Shown here: piece after piece, positions 26,817 through 35,535 of the stretch
Numbering within the stretch: the first letter of the stretch is position 1
How the letters are laid out: every line of letters begins with the position of its first letter
Origin: Variovorax sp. PAMC 28711
Lineage (GTDB): Bacteria; Pseudomonadota; Gammaproteobacteria; Burkholderiales; Burkholderiaceae_C
Direction: 5' to 3'
Length of the DNA: 64,000 bases
Assembly: GCF_001577265.1 (NCBI RefSeq)
Contig: NZ_CP014517.1
Location: 1,665,001-1,729,000 of the forward strand
The notes under the pieces: model-generated
Seen by the model: the letters and a program-made list of their open reading frames with translations, nothing else
What the model was told of the DNA's origin: nothing
The model's database searches: none
Position numbers and translations under genes: made by a program

Positions 26817-26918
26817 GAAGAAACCTCGGGTGGATGGATCGTTTGAACGATAGACCTGTCCCTGGCGCGGCGCCAGTGCCTATGCGCGATGCGCAGACGG
26901 TTATGCGCGAAACGCTTT

Positions 26919-27203
26919 TCAGGCCTTGGGGCCTTTGATGATCGGCTCGAGCAATCCACGCAATTGACGCGTACTGGAAGCCACGAGCTGCTCGGCGACC
27001 GCCGCGCGGTCCGCCGGAGCCGTCGGCTCGATCACGACACGCAGCACGTTGGCCAGGCAGACGTTCGTCGCGCCGACCACCGAGGGCAGCAGCTCGCGCA
27101 ACGGCAGTTCGCCCAGCGCCGCCAGGCGGTTGATGATGAGTTCGTAAGCCTCCTGGCCTACCTGGTTGACGAATTCGACGCTCTCTTGCTCGGACATGGC
27201 CAT
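26919..27203 (-). CDS. Small hypothetical protein between putA and gdhA
   Basis: A 94-residue soluble protein without signal peptide, Cys or membrane segment. It is helical and starts MAMSEQESVEFVNQ; blocks such as YELIINRLAALGELPLREL suggest a compact helical bundle. I do not recognise it. The codon pattern is like its neighbours, and it sits 44 bases after putA and 102 bases before gdhA on the same strand. That supports a real gene with a possible accessory role in proline/glutamate use. Confidence 0.65.
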   Translation of the reverse strand: MAMSEQESVEFVNQVGQEAYELIINRLAALGELPLRELLPSVVGATNVCLANVLRVVIEPTAPADRAAVAEQLVASSTRQLRGLLEPIIKGPKA

Positions 27204-27247
27204 GGTGCTTGTTCTCGTGTGAAGTGAATGCGCGAGTATCGCGCCGC

Positions 27248-30229
27248 TCAATGGGCGCCCAGCCCTGCCAACAAGGCCGCGTTGCCGCCCGCGGCCGTGG
27301 TGTTCACCGTGACCGTCTGCTCCGCGCAAAAGCGGTAGAGGTAGTGCGGCCCGCCGGCTTTCGGCCCGGTGCCGCTCAGGCCTTCACCACCGAAAGGCTG
27401 CACGCCGACCACCGCGCCGATGATGTTGCGGTTGACGTAGACGTTGCCGACGTGCGCCCGCGACGCCAGCGCCTGCGCGCGCGAATCGATGCGCGTCTGA
27501 ATGCCCAGCGTGAGGCCGTAGCCCAGCGCGTTGATGCGGTCGATCGCGTCGGCCGGATCGCCCGACCAGCGTGCGATCTGCAACACCGGCCCAAAGATCT
27601 CCGCTTTCACATCGTCGATCGATGTCACTTCGTAGGCGTGCGGCGCGATCAGGGTCGTCGCCGCCGACGCCGGGCCGGCGGGCGCCACGAGCACCTTGGC
27701 CGTCGAATCGAGGCGCTCGAGGTGGCGGTGGATCGTGTCGGCCGCCTCGCGGTCGATCACGGGACCGACGTCGGTGGAAAGTTCACTCGCATCGCCGGCG
27801 ACGAGCGCACCGGCTGCGCCATGAATCATCTCGATCACGTGGTCGGCGATCCGCTCGTGCAGCACCAGGAGGCGCAGCGCGGAGCAGCGCTGGCCAGCCG
27901 AGCGGAACGCGCTCTGCACCACTGCGTCGACCACCTGCTCGGGCAGCGCGCTCGAATCGACCAGCATCGCGTTGATGCCGCCGGTCTCGGCGATCAGCGG
28001 GACGATCGCGCCGTCTTTCGCGGCGAGCGCTCGGTGGATGATCTTCGCGACCTGCGTCGAGCCGGTGAACACGACGCCCGCCACGCCGGACGCTGCGACC
28101 AGCGCCGCACCGACGGTCTCGCCGGGGCCATGCAGCAGTTGCAAGGCGTCGGCCGGCACACCGGCGGCCTGCAGCAGCTTCACGGCTTCGAGCGCGACGG
28201 CGGGCGTCTGTTCGGCCGGTTTGGCGAGCACCGTGTTGCCGGTGGCGAGTGCGGCGGCCACCTGGCCCATGAAGATCGCCAGCGGGAAATTCCACGGGCT
28301 GATGCAGACCCACGGGCCGCGTGCGGTCAGGCGCAGTTCGTTGCTTTCTCCCGTGGGACCGGGCAGCGCGACGGGCTGCATGATCCGCTCGGCCTCGTCG
28401 GCGTAGTAGCGCAGGAAATCGACCGCCTCGCGCACCTCGGCGATGGCGTCGCCCCAGGTCTTGAAAGCTTCTTTCACGAGCAACGCGCAAAAGCGCGGCA
28501 AGTCCGCCTGGAGCGCATCGGCCGCGTCGCGCAACATCGCCGCGCGCGCCGCGACCGGCGTCTTGCGCCAGGTGCGGAAGCACGCGGCGCTCGCGGCGAC
28601 GGCACGGTCGGCCGACGCGGCATCGGCCTCCGGCACAGTGGGCACGCGGGTCGACGCGAAGGCGGCGAACAACGGTGCGCGCATCGGCTCGACCGTGAGG
28701 TCCAGTCCCGTGCTGTTCGGCCGCGCGGGTGACGGACCATACAAACGGGGCGGCAGCGGGAACGATTCGGCGGCGTCGAACCAGAGCGGCGACACCAGCA
28801 ATTCGTCCATGCCGATCGACTCGTCGCCGAGCTGGTTCACGAAAGACGAATTGGCGCCGTTCTCCAGCAGGCGGCGCACCAGGTAGGCCAGAAGATCCTT
28901 GTGCTGGCCGACCGGCGCGTAGATGCGCACCGGCGCGGTCGTCGTTTTCATCACCTCGCGGTAGATGCCCTCGCCCATGCCGTGCAACCGCTGCAGCTCG
29001 AACGGGGCATTCGCACGCTTTGCCATCTGCAAGATGGCCGCGATGGTGCCAGCGTTGTGCGTGGCGAACTGCGGGTAGATGGCGTCGGGCGCGGCCAGCA
29101 GCGCCCGCGCGCAGGCAAGGTAACTCACGTCGCTGTGGTGCTTGTGGGTGAAGACAGGGTAGTGCGGCAGGCCGAGCTCCTGGGCGCGCTTGATCTCGGC
29201 GTCCCAGTAGGCGCCCTTCACCAGCCGGCACATGAGGCGCAGCTTGTGTTTGCGGGCGATGGCGATGACGTGGTCGATGAGTTCCAGCGCGCGCGTCTGG
29301 TACGACTGCAGCGCGAGGCCGAAGCCGCGCCACTGCGGCAGTTCGGCCGCCACCTTCGCGGCCAGCGCCTCGAAGACATCGAGCGACAGTTCGAGCCGGT
29401 CGACTTCCTCGGCGTCGATCGTGAGGTTGAGGTTCGATGCCGCCGCGAGCTGGCACAGCGGCCAGACGCGCGGCACCAGTTCGCGCATCACGCGCGCGTG
29501 CTGAGCGTCTTCATAACGCGGGTGCAGCGCGCTCAGCTTGATGGAGATGCCGTCGTTCTGCTCTGGCGCACCCGTCCGGTCGGCACCCGTCGCGATCGCA
29601 TTGATCGCATGAACGTAGCTCTCCAGGTAGCGCATCGCATCCGCGTCGGTGCGCGCGCCTTCGCCGAGCATGTCGTAGCTGAACCGCAGCGCCGCGTGCT
29701 TGCGGTGCGCCGACCGCGCCTCGCCCATCGCCTCGTCGATGGTCTGGCCGAGCACGAACTGGCGGCCGAGCAGCTGCACCGCGCGCAAGGTGGCGGCAAC
29801 GACCGTGCGGGCGCCGAGCTTGGCCATCAGGCCCGGCGGGTGGTCGCCTTGTCCTTCGTTGTGCGGCAGGAATTTTTTGGACATCGCGATCGCCGACGAC
29901 GACAGGCGCGAGAGCGCCGAATCCGCCGCGCCGTCGAAATCAGCGCGCCCGAGCTGGTCGGCGGTGAGCGCGATGGCGGTCTCGGCATCGGGCACCCGCA
30001 GCAGCGCTTCCGCCAGGCGCATGAGCGCGAGGCCTTCGGCGCTGGAGATCGGGTACTCGCGCAACAGGCTTTCCATCGCCCAGAACGGCGGCGGGTGCTT
30101 GCGGACCTGCTGCACCCAGGGCGCGGCGGCCGCGGCGGCGGCGGCGGCCCAGTCGAGAGCGTCGGCCAATGCGGCGAGGCGGTGCGCGACGACGTCGGCT
30201 TCGGGGCGATAGGGCGTGGGCAGGCGCAT
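27248..30229 (-). CDS. putA: Bifunctional proline dehydrogenase/L-glutamate-gamma-semialdehyde dehydrogenase
   Basis: PutA oxidises proline to glutamate in two steps with FAD and NAD+. At 993 residues this is the short form. Residues about 160-460 are the proline dehydrogenase barrel (LMCRLVKGAYWDAEIKRAQ, YPQFATHNAGTI), and about 530-990 the aldehyde dehydrogenase (PWNFPLAIFMGQ, IAETGGINAM, catalytic Cys in RSAGQRCSALR near 780). It lacks the N-terminal ribbon-helix-helix DNA-binding domain of the roughly 1300-residue autoregulating PutA. The divergent Lrp-type gene probably does the regulation instead. Confidence 0.94.
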   Translation of the reverse strand: MRLPTPYRPEADVVAHRLAALADALDWAAAAAAAAAPWVQQVRKHPPPFWAMESLLREYPISSAEGLALMRLAEALLRVPDAETAIALTADQLGRADFDGAADSALSRLSSSAIAMSKKFLPHNEGQGDHPPGLMAKLGARTVVAATLRAVQLLGRQFVLGQTIDEAMGEARSAHRKHAALRFSYDMLGEGARTDADAMRYLESYVHAINAIATGADRTGAPEQNDGISIKLSALHPRYEDAQHARVMRELVPRVWPLCQLAAASNLNLTIDAEEVDRLELSLDVFEALAAKVAAELPQWRGFGLALQSYQTRALELIDHVIAIARKHKLRLMCRLVKGAYWDAEIKRAQELGLPHYPVFTHKHHSDVSYLACARALLAAPDAIYPQFATHNAGTIAAILQMAKRANAPFELQRLHGMGEGIYREVMKTTTAPVRIYAPVGQHKDLLAYLVRRLLENGANSSFVNQLGDESIGMDELLVSPLWFDAAESFPLPPRLYGPSPARPNSTGLDLTVEPMRAPLFAAFASTRVPTVPEADAASADRAVAASAACFRTWRKTPVAARAAMLRDAADALQADLPRFCALLVKEAFKTWGDAIAEVREAVDFLRYYADEAERIMQPVALPGPTGESNELRLTARGPWVCISPWNFPLAIFMGQVAAALATGNTVLAKPAEQTPAVALEAVKLLQAAGVPADALQLLHGPGETVGAALVAASGVAGVVFTGSTQVAKIIHRALAAKDGAIVPLIAETGGINAMLVDSSALPEQVVDAVVQSAFRSAGQRCSALRLLVLHERIADHVIEMIHGAAGALVAGDASELSTDVGPVIDREAADTIHRHLERLDSTAKVLVAPAGPASAATTLIAPHAYEVTSIDDVKAEIFGPVLQIARWSGDPADAIDRINALGYGLTLGIQTRIDSRAQALASRAHVGNVYVNRNIIGAVVGVQPFGGEGLSGTGPKAGGPHYLYRFCAEQTVTVNTTAAGGNAALLAGLGAH

Positions 30230-30318
30230 GGTGAGTCCTTGGGTGATGTCGCTACTTTCCGTGTTGTGTCTTCGAATTACTCGCTAAAGAAACAGATATA
30301 CGCCGGATAATCTTCGGC

Positions 30319-30789
30319 ATGCCAGCCCTTCTCGACCTCGATCGCATCGATCTCAAACTGCTGAATATCCTGCAAGACGATGGGCGGATTTCCAACCTCA
30401 AGCTCGCGGAAGCCGTCGCGCTGTCGCCGACCGCCGTGCTCGCGCGCGTCCAGCGCCTGACGCGCGACGGCTTCATCCAGGGTTACGAAGCACGGCTCGA
30501 CCCGCACAAGCTCGGCCGCGGTTTCACCGTCTTCGTTGAGGTGCTGCTGGACCGCACCACGCCCAACGTGTTCGACCAATTCAAGGCCGCGGTGCAGGTG
30601 CGCGACGAGATCATGGAATGCCACATGGTCGCGGGCGGTTTCGACTACCTCCTCAAGACGAAGATGGCCGACATGGCGGCCTACCGTGACTTTGCCGGCA
30701 CCGTGCTGTGGCAACTGCCCGGCGTGCGGGAGACGCGGACCTATGCGGTGATGGAAGAGGTAAAGAGCTCGACGCGGTTACCCATCTGA
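30319..30789 (+). CDS. Lrp/AsnC family regulator, likely activator of putA
   Basis: A 156-residue regulator with an N-terminal winged helix (LDRIDLKLLNILQDDGRISN and LSPTAVLARVQRLTRDGFI) and a C-terminal RAM/AsnC ligand domain (FTVFVEVLLDRTTPNVFDQF, VAGGFDYLLKTKMAD). It is divergent from putA over 89 bases, the usual position of the proline-responsive Lrp-type regulator (PutR/BkdR-like). GATAAT about 12 bases upstream of the ATG could be its own -10 box. Its 3' end overlaps the convergent LysR gene by 12 bases. Confidence 0.9.
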   Translation: MPALLDLDRIDLKLLNILQDDGRISNLKLAEAVALSPTAVLARVQRLTRDGFIQGYEARLDPHKLGRGFTVFVEVLLDRTTPNVFDQFKAAVQVRDEIMECHMVAGGFDYLLKTKMADMAAYRDFAGTVLWQLPGVRETRTYAVMEEVKSSTRLPI

Positions 30790-31683
30790 GGCCGTCGGCG
30801 CGATAGCCGACTCGGTCTGCATCGCCTGCAGGAAGCCCTGGATCAGAACGTTGACGGGCCCGTCGCGCCACACGCCGTAGGCATCGGAGCGCGCCACTTC
30901 CTCCTCCAGCGGCCGGAACACCGCACCGCGCAGCGCCGCATGGCGCATCGCGTCGGGTACCAGCGCCACGCCCAGTTCCTGCGACACCAGCGACACCACC
31001 GACAGCCAGTGCCGCACCTCGTGGCGCACTTCGGGTCGAAAGCCCGCATCGGCGCAGATCGAAAGAATCCGCTCATGGTAGTCGGGCGAGGCATTGCGCG
31101 AGAACAGCACGAAGGGCTCGTCGCGCAGGCCGGCGAGCGACACGGTGCGACGCCGCGCCAGCCGGTGGCCGGCCGGGAGGCAGGCAACGAAGGGTTCCGA
31201 CAGCAGCAGCATGTGCCGCAGCTCGGCCGGCATGCGGCTGGTGTGGACGAAGCCGATGTCCATGCGGTCGTGCAACAGCTCGGTCATCTGCTCGCCCGAG
31301 TTGAGTTCGGCCAGCGTGATGCGCACCGCGGGATGCGCCGCACGAAAGCGGGCCAGCGCCTGTGGCAGCCCGCGATACAGCATCGCGCCGACGAAGCCGA
31401 TGCGCAGGCGCCCGGCCGAGCCCTGCGACACGTCACGCGCCTCCGTGGCCGCGTCCTCGGCCTGCCGCAGCAGCCGGCGTGCCGACGCCTGCAGCGCAAC
31501 GCCGGCGGGCGTGAGCCGCACCTCCTTGCTGTTGCGCTCGAACAGCCGCGCGGCCACCGAATCCTCGAGCTGGCGGATGGCGACGCTCAGCGGTGGCTGC
31601 GAAATCGCGAGCCGTCGCGCGGCCCGGCCGAAGTGCAGTTCCTCGGCAAGCACGACGAAGTAGCGCAGATGTCGCAGTTCCAT
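30778..31683 (-). CDS. LysR family transcriptional regulator of the CoA-transferase operon
   Basis: A 301-residue LysR regulator. The N-terminal winged helix-turn-helix is MELRHLRYFVVLAEELHFGR with AARRLAISQPPLSVAIRQLE, and an effector-binding domain follows from about residue 90. It is divergent from the acyl-CoA dehydrogenase operon with 102 bases between, and a dyad of LysR type lies in that gap, so it almost certainly controls the operon. The effector is unknown, probably the organic acid or its CoA ester. The frame stays open far upstream by GC bias, but homology begins at ATG 31683. Confidence 0.9.
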   Translation of the reverse strand: MELRHLRYFVVLAEELHFGRAARRLAISQPPLSVAIRQLEDSVAARLFERNSKEVRLTPAGVALQASARRLLRQAEDAATEARDVSQGSAGRLRIGFVGAMLYRGLPQALARFRAAHPAVRITLAELNSGEQMTELLHDRMDIGFVHTSRMPAELRHMLLLSEPFVACLPAGHRLARRRTVSLAGLRDEPFVLFSRNASPDYHERILSICADAGFRPEVRHEVRHWLSVVSLVSQELGVALVPDAMRHAALRGAVFRPLEEEVARSDAYGVWRDGPVNVLIQGFLQAMQTESAIAPTASDG

Positions 31684-31711
31684 GGGGAGCGCCTCACGAT
31701 AGGCATATCGG

Positions 31712-31732
31712 ATCGAACAAGACCAATTCGAT
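31712..31732. promoter_or_regulatory. Inverted repeat, candidate LysR operator
   Basis: ATCGAA, nine bases, TTCGAT form a perfect 6-bp dyad; a second nested pair, ATATCG at 31705-31710 and CGATAT at 31729-31734, widens it. It lies mid-way in the divergent LysR/acyl-CoA dehydrogenase gap, where LysR regulators bind. Confidence 0.5.
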
Positions 31733-31785
31733 ATTAGACAAGAATCGTCGCGGCTTTCAACATGACGGCGAATCAGGAGACAACC

Positions 31786-33507
31786 ATGACCGATTTCGCC
31801 GCGCCATCGAGTGCCGCTGGCAGCGCCAGCCATCCCGTGCCCGACCGCCACGGGCAGAACCTGTTCAGCACCGACACCGAGCTGCACCGCCTGCTCGCGC
31901 TCTACCTGCCCGCCGACCTGCTGCGCCACATGCAGCCGCACTTCGAGCGCCTGGGCGCGCTGTCTGGCGGTCCGCTCGACGAGCTCGCCCACACCGCCGA
32001 CCGGAACCCGCCGACGCTCACGCTGCGCACCCGCACCGGCATCGACCGGCAACGGGTGAACAAGCATCCGGCCTACGTCGAGATGGAACGGCTGGCCCTG
32101 AGCGAATTCGGCCTGGCCGCGATGTCGCACCGCGACGAGACGCTGGGCTGGCAGGGCAAGATGCCGCCGCTGGTCAAGTACGTGCTGACCTATCTCTTCG
32201 TGCAGGCCGAGTTCGGTCTGTGCTGTCCGGTGTCGATGACCGACTCGCTGACCCGCACGCTGAAGAAGTTCGGCACGCCCGAGCTCGTCGCCAAATACCT
32301 GCCGCGCCTGACCTCGCTCGACTTCGACGAACTGGCACAGGGCGCAATGTTCATGACCGAACAGGCCGCCGGCTCGGACATCGCCGCCACCGCGACGCTG
32401 GCCCATCGAGAGGCCGACGGCAGCTGGCGCCTGCGCGGCGACAAGTGGTTCTGCTCGAACCCCGACGCCGACTTCGCGATGGTGCTGGCGCGCGCCGACG
32501 ACGGGCTCGCCGGCATGAAAGGCGTGTCGCTGTTCTTGCTGCCGCGCGTGCTGGACGACGGCAGCGCCAACGCCTACCGGATCATCCGGCTCAAGGACAA
32601 GCTGGGCACGCGCTCGATGGCCAGCGGCGAGATCCGGCTCGAAGGCGCGGTCGCGTTCCTGGTCGGCGAGGGAGGCCGCGGCTTCGTGCAAATGGCCGAC
32701 ATGGTCAACAACTCGCGCTTGTCGAACGGCGTGCGCGCCGCAGGCCTGATGCGCCGTGCGGTGGCCGAGGCAGAGTTCATCGCCTCGGAACGCCGCGCCT
32801 TCGGCCGCACGCTCGATCAGATGCCGCTGATGCAGCGCCAGCTCGACAAGCTGCGCGTGCCGGCCGAACAGGCTCGCACGATGGTGTGCCAGACCGCGCT
32901 CGCCCTCGCACGCTCCGATGCGGGCGAGCCCGATGCCTATGCGCTGCTGCGCATCCTGACGCCGCTCGTCAAGTTCCGCGCCTGCCGCGATGCCCGCAAG
33001 GTGACCGGCGACGCGATGGAAGTGCGCGGCGGCTGCGGCTACATCGAAGAGTGGAGCGATCCCCGCCTGGTGCGCGACGCGCACCTGGGCTCGATCTGGG
33101 AGGGCACCAGCAACATCGTGGCGCTTGACGTCATTCGTGCAGTGAAGCGCGAAGGCTCGCTGCCGGTGCTGCGCGCGCACTGCAAGGCGCTGCTCGACGA
33201 CGCAGCCCTTGCACCCGCGTTCGCGCAGGCCCTGCGCGGTGCGCTGGCACGCGCCGCCGCGCTCGCCGAAACCGCAGCACGCGAAGGCGGCGACGTGCTG
33301 GCCCGCCAGGCCGCATCGGCGCTCTACCACTGCACCAGCGCCATCGCGATGGCCTGGGAGGCCGCGCGCGGCGGGTCCGGGCCGCGCCTGCGCTGGTCGC
33401 AGCTGGTGCTGCTGCACCGTGTGCTGCCGCGCGATCCGCTGTCGCCCGATGCCATGCCCGCCGACTGGAATGCCGCGGCCTCTCGCAACGCTGCGGCACT
33501 GGCCTGA
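31786..33507 (+). CDS. Acyl-CoA dehydrogenase, AidB-like subgroup
   Basis: A 573-residue flavoenzyme, longer than the usual 380-400 residues because of an extended N-terminal domain and a C-terminal extra helical region, like AidB and related acyl-CoA dehydrogenases. FMTEQAAGSDIAA is the FAD/substrate loop. NGVRAAGLMRRAVAEAEFIA and GGCGYIEEWSDPRLVRDAHL with IWEGTSNIVALDVIRAV complete the fold. It is the first gene of the LysR-controlled operon. ATG 31786 is preferred over 31762 because AGGAG lies eight bases before it. It should desaturate the CoA ester made by the CoA-transferases; the substrate is unknown. Confidence 0.88.
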   Translation: MTDFAAPSSAAGSASHPVPDRHGQNLFSTDTELHRLLALYLPADLLRHMQPHFERLGALSGGPLDELAHTADRNPPTLTLRTRTGIDRQRVNKHPAYVEMERLALSEFGLAAMSHRDETLGWQGKMPPLVKYVLTYLFVQAEFGLCCPVSMTDSLTRTLKKFGTPELVAKYLPRLTSLDFDELAQGAMFMTEQAAGSDIAATATLAHREADGSWRLRGDKWFCSNPDADFAMVLARADDGLAGMKGVSLFLLPRVLDDGSANAYRIIRLKDKLGTRSMASGEIRLEGAVAFLVGEGGRGFVQMADMVNNSRLSNGVRAAGLMRRAVAEAEFIASERRAFGRTLDQMPLMQRQLDKLRVPAEQARTMVCQTALALARSDAGEPDAYALLRILTPLVKFRACRDARKVTGDAMEVRGGCGYIEEWSDPRLVRDAHLGSIWEGTSNIVALDVIRAVKREGSLPVLRAHCKALLDDAALAPAFAQALRGALARAAALAETAAREGGDVLARQAASALYHCTSAIAMAWEAARGGSGPRLRWSQLVLLHRVLPRDPLSPDAMPADWNAAASRNAAALA

Positions 33508-33537
33508 CCTTTGACCCATAACGAACGGAGACATCCC

Positions 33538-34515
33538 TTGAAACGCTCGACCTTCCTGCTGGCCGCCTGTGCCACGCTCCTGTCGGCCCTGCCCGCAGCC
33601 CATGCAGCGGACGCTTTCCCTTCCAAGCCGATCATGCTGGTCGTGCCTTTCCCGCCCGGCGGCCCGACCGATGCGATGGCGCGCACGCTGGCCGCCGAGA
33701 TGAAGGACCGCCTCGGCCAACCCATGATCGTGGAGAACCGCGCGGGCGCAGGCGGCAACATCGGCGCGGACTACGTGGCGCGCGCCGAGGCCGACGGCCA
33801 CACGCTGATGTTCGGCACCTCGGGCCCGCTGGCGATCAACAAGAGCCTCTACAGAAGGATCGGCTACGACCCCGTGAAGAGCTTCGCGCCGGTGATCCAG
33901 GTCGGCTACCTGCCGAACATCCTGGTGGCGAACCCTGCCCTGCCGGTGAAGAACGTACAGGAGCTGGTGGCCTACGCCAAGGCGCACCCCGGCAAGCTCA
34001 GCTATGCGTCTTCGGGCAACGGTGCGTCGTCGCATCTGGCGGGCGTGCTCTTCAACTCGGTGGCCGGCACCGACCTGCAGCACATCCCGTACAAGGGCAC
34101 CGGCCCGGCCCTGAACGACTTGCTGGGCAACCAGGTCAGCCTGACCTTCACCGACATCCTCACCGCCCTGCCCTACGTCACGACCGGCAAGCTGCGCGCG
34201 CTGGGCGTGACCACGGCCGCGCGTTCGCAGGCGCTGCCCGACGTGCCGACGATCGCGGAGCAGGGCTACAAGGGCTACGACGTGAGCGTGTTCTTCGGCA
34301 TCGTCGCGCCGGCCGGGACGCCCGCGGACCGCGTGACCCAACTCAACCGCGTCTTCGCCGAAGTGCTCAATTCACCGAAGGTCAAGCAGATGTTCGCGTC
34401 GCAGGGCCTCGAGGCATCGGCCGACACGTCGCCACAGAAGCTCGGGCAGTTCATCGCGGCCGAGTCGGCGAAATGGCAGGACGTGGTGCAAAAGTCCGGC
34501 GCGCAACTCGACTGA
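33538..34515 (+). CDS. Bug family tripartite tricarboxylate transporter substrate-binding protein
   Basis: A 325-residue periplasmic receptor with a signal peptide (STFLLAACATLLSALPAAHA). The Bug fold has PSKPIMLVVPFPPGGPTDAM and the later block YVARAEADGHTLMFGTSGPL. Bug proteins bind carboxylic acids, often without any adjacent transporter genes, as here. TTG at 33538 is preferred as start: GGAG stands eight bases before it and the residue order after it is a standard signal peptide. The ATG at 33511 would place nine odd residues in front. Confidence 0.87.
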   Translation: MKRSTFLLAACATLLSALPAAHAADAFPSKPIMLVVPFPPGGPTDAMARTLAAEMKDRLGQPMIVENRAGAGGNIGADYVARAEADGHTLMFGTSGPLAINKSLYRRIGYDPVKSFAPVIQVGYLPNILVANPALPVKNVQELVAYAKAHPGKLSYASSGNGASSHLAGVLFNSVAGTDLQHIPYKGTGPALNDLLGNQVSLTFTDILTALPYVTTGKLRALGVTTAARSQALPDVPTIAEQGYKGYDVSVFFGIVAPAGTPADRVTQLNRVFAEVLNSPKVKQMFASQGLEASADTSPQKLGQFIAAESAKWQDVVQKSGAQLD

Positions 34516-34554
34516 AGCCTGGCCCATTCGATTCGAAACAAGGAGACAAGAACC

Positions 34555-35535
34555 ATGAAGTTAATTTCACGCCTGCATGCCGCCGGCGCCGCTTTCCTGG
34601 CCGCCGCTGCCCTGCTCGGTGCCGGCGCCGCCACGGGCCAGACCTATCCGCAGAAGCCGTTGACGCTGATCGTGCCGTATGCGGCGGGCGGCCCGACCGA
34701 CCAGCACCTGCGCGCCGTTGCCGAGGAAGCGGGCAAAACACTCGGCCAGGCCGTTGTTCTGGACAACCGGCCGGGAGCGAGTGGCACCAACGCGGCCGCC
34801 ACCCTGACGCGCGCCATGCCCGATGGCTACACGCTCGGCGTGCTGCCAGCGTCGGTCTACCGCGAGCCGTACATCAACAAGGTGCCATTCGATCCGGCCA
34901 CCAGCTTCTCGTATGTGATCCTGCTATCCGACTACGCCTTCGGCCTGGCGGTGAAGGCCGACGCGCCCTGGAAGACCTGGGAGGACTTCGCAGCCGACGC
35001 CGCGCGCCGCCCCGGCAAGATCAATGTCGGCGCCACCGGTGCGGTCGGCACGCCGCGCATCGTGATGGACGAGATCGGGGAAGCGGCCAAGCTGCAGTTC
35101 AACATGATCCCGTTCAAGGGCGATGCCGAAGTGACCAACGCCATCCTCGGCGGACACATCGATGCCGCGCCGCTGTCGGGCGTGGCTGTGCCGCACATCG
35201 ACGCGGGCAAGATGCGTTATCTGGTGATGCTCACGCCCCAGCGCGTGAAGCGCTATCCCCAGATACCGACGCTCAAGGAGCTGGGCATCGACACCTCCAT
35301 CGATTCACCCTACGGCATCGCCGGCCCGGCCGGGATGGACCCCCAGCGTGTGAAGCTGGTGCATGACGCCTTCAAGAAGGCGCTGGACTCCGCCGCAAGC
35401 CAGCGCGTGCTCGACCAGTTGAACCAGCCCGTCAACTACCTTGGGCCGGAGGACTACCGCAAGTACGCGCTGGCGACCTCGGCCCGCGAGAAGGAACGTG
35501 TGGCGCGACTGCGGGCCAAGGGTTTGATCGAGTGA
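34555..35535 (+). CDS. Bug family substrate-binding protein (second copy)
   Basis: A 326-residue periplasmic receptor, related to the preceding one but clearly diverged: YPQKPLTLIVPYAAGGPTDQ, VVLDNRPGASGTNAAA and DGYTLGVLPASVYREPY. A signal peptide spans about residues 1-28. AAGGAG lies eight bases before the ATG. Two different Bug receptors in one operon suggest two related substrates or two affinities. Its stop overlaps the next gene's GTG by four bases. Confidence 0.87.
   Translation: MKLISRLHAAGAAFLAAAALLGAGAATGQTYPQKPLTLIVPYAAGGPTDQHLRAVAEEAGKTLGQAVVLDNRPGASGTNAAATLTRAMPDGYTLGVLPASVYREPYINKVPFDPATSFSYVILLSDYAFGLAVKADAPWKTWEDFAADAARRPGKINVGATGAVGTPRIVMDEIGEAAKLQFNMIPFKGDAEVTNAILGGHIDAAPLSGVAVPHIDAGKMRYLVMLTPQRVKRYPQIPTLKELGIDTSIDSPYGIAGPAGMDPQRVKLVHDAFKKALDSAASQRVLDQLNQPVNYLGPEDYRKYALATSAREKERVARLRAKGLIE

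Noticed and set aside
30778..34341. LysR frame staying open far upstream as a 1187-codon protein
   Set aside because: The upstream part is antisense to the acyl-CoA dehydrogenase and Bug genes; LysR homology begins exactly at ATG 31683.
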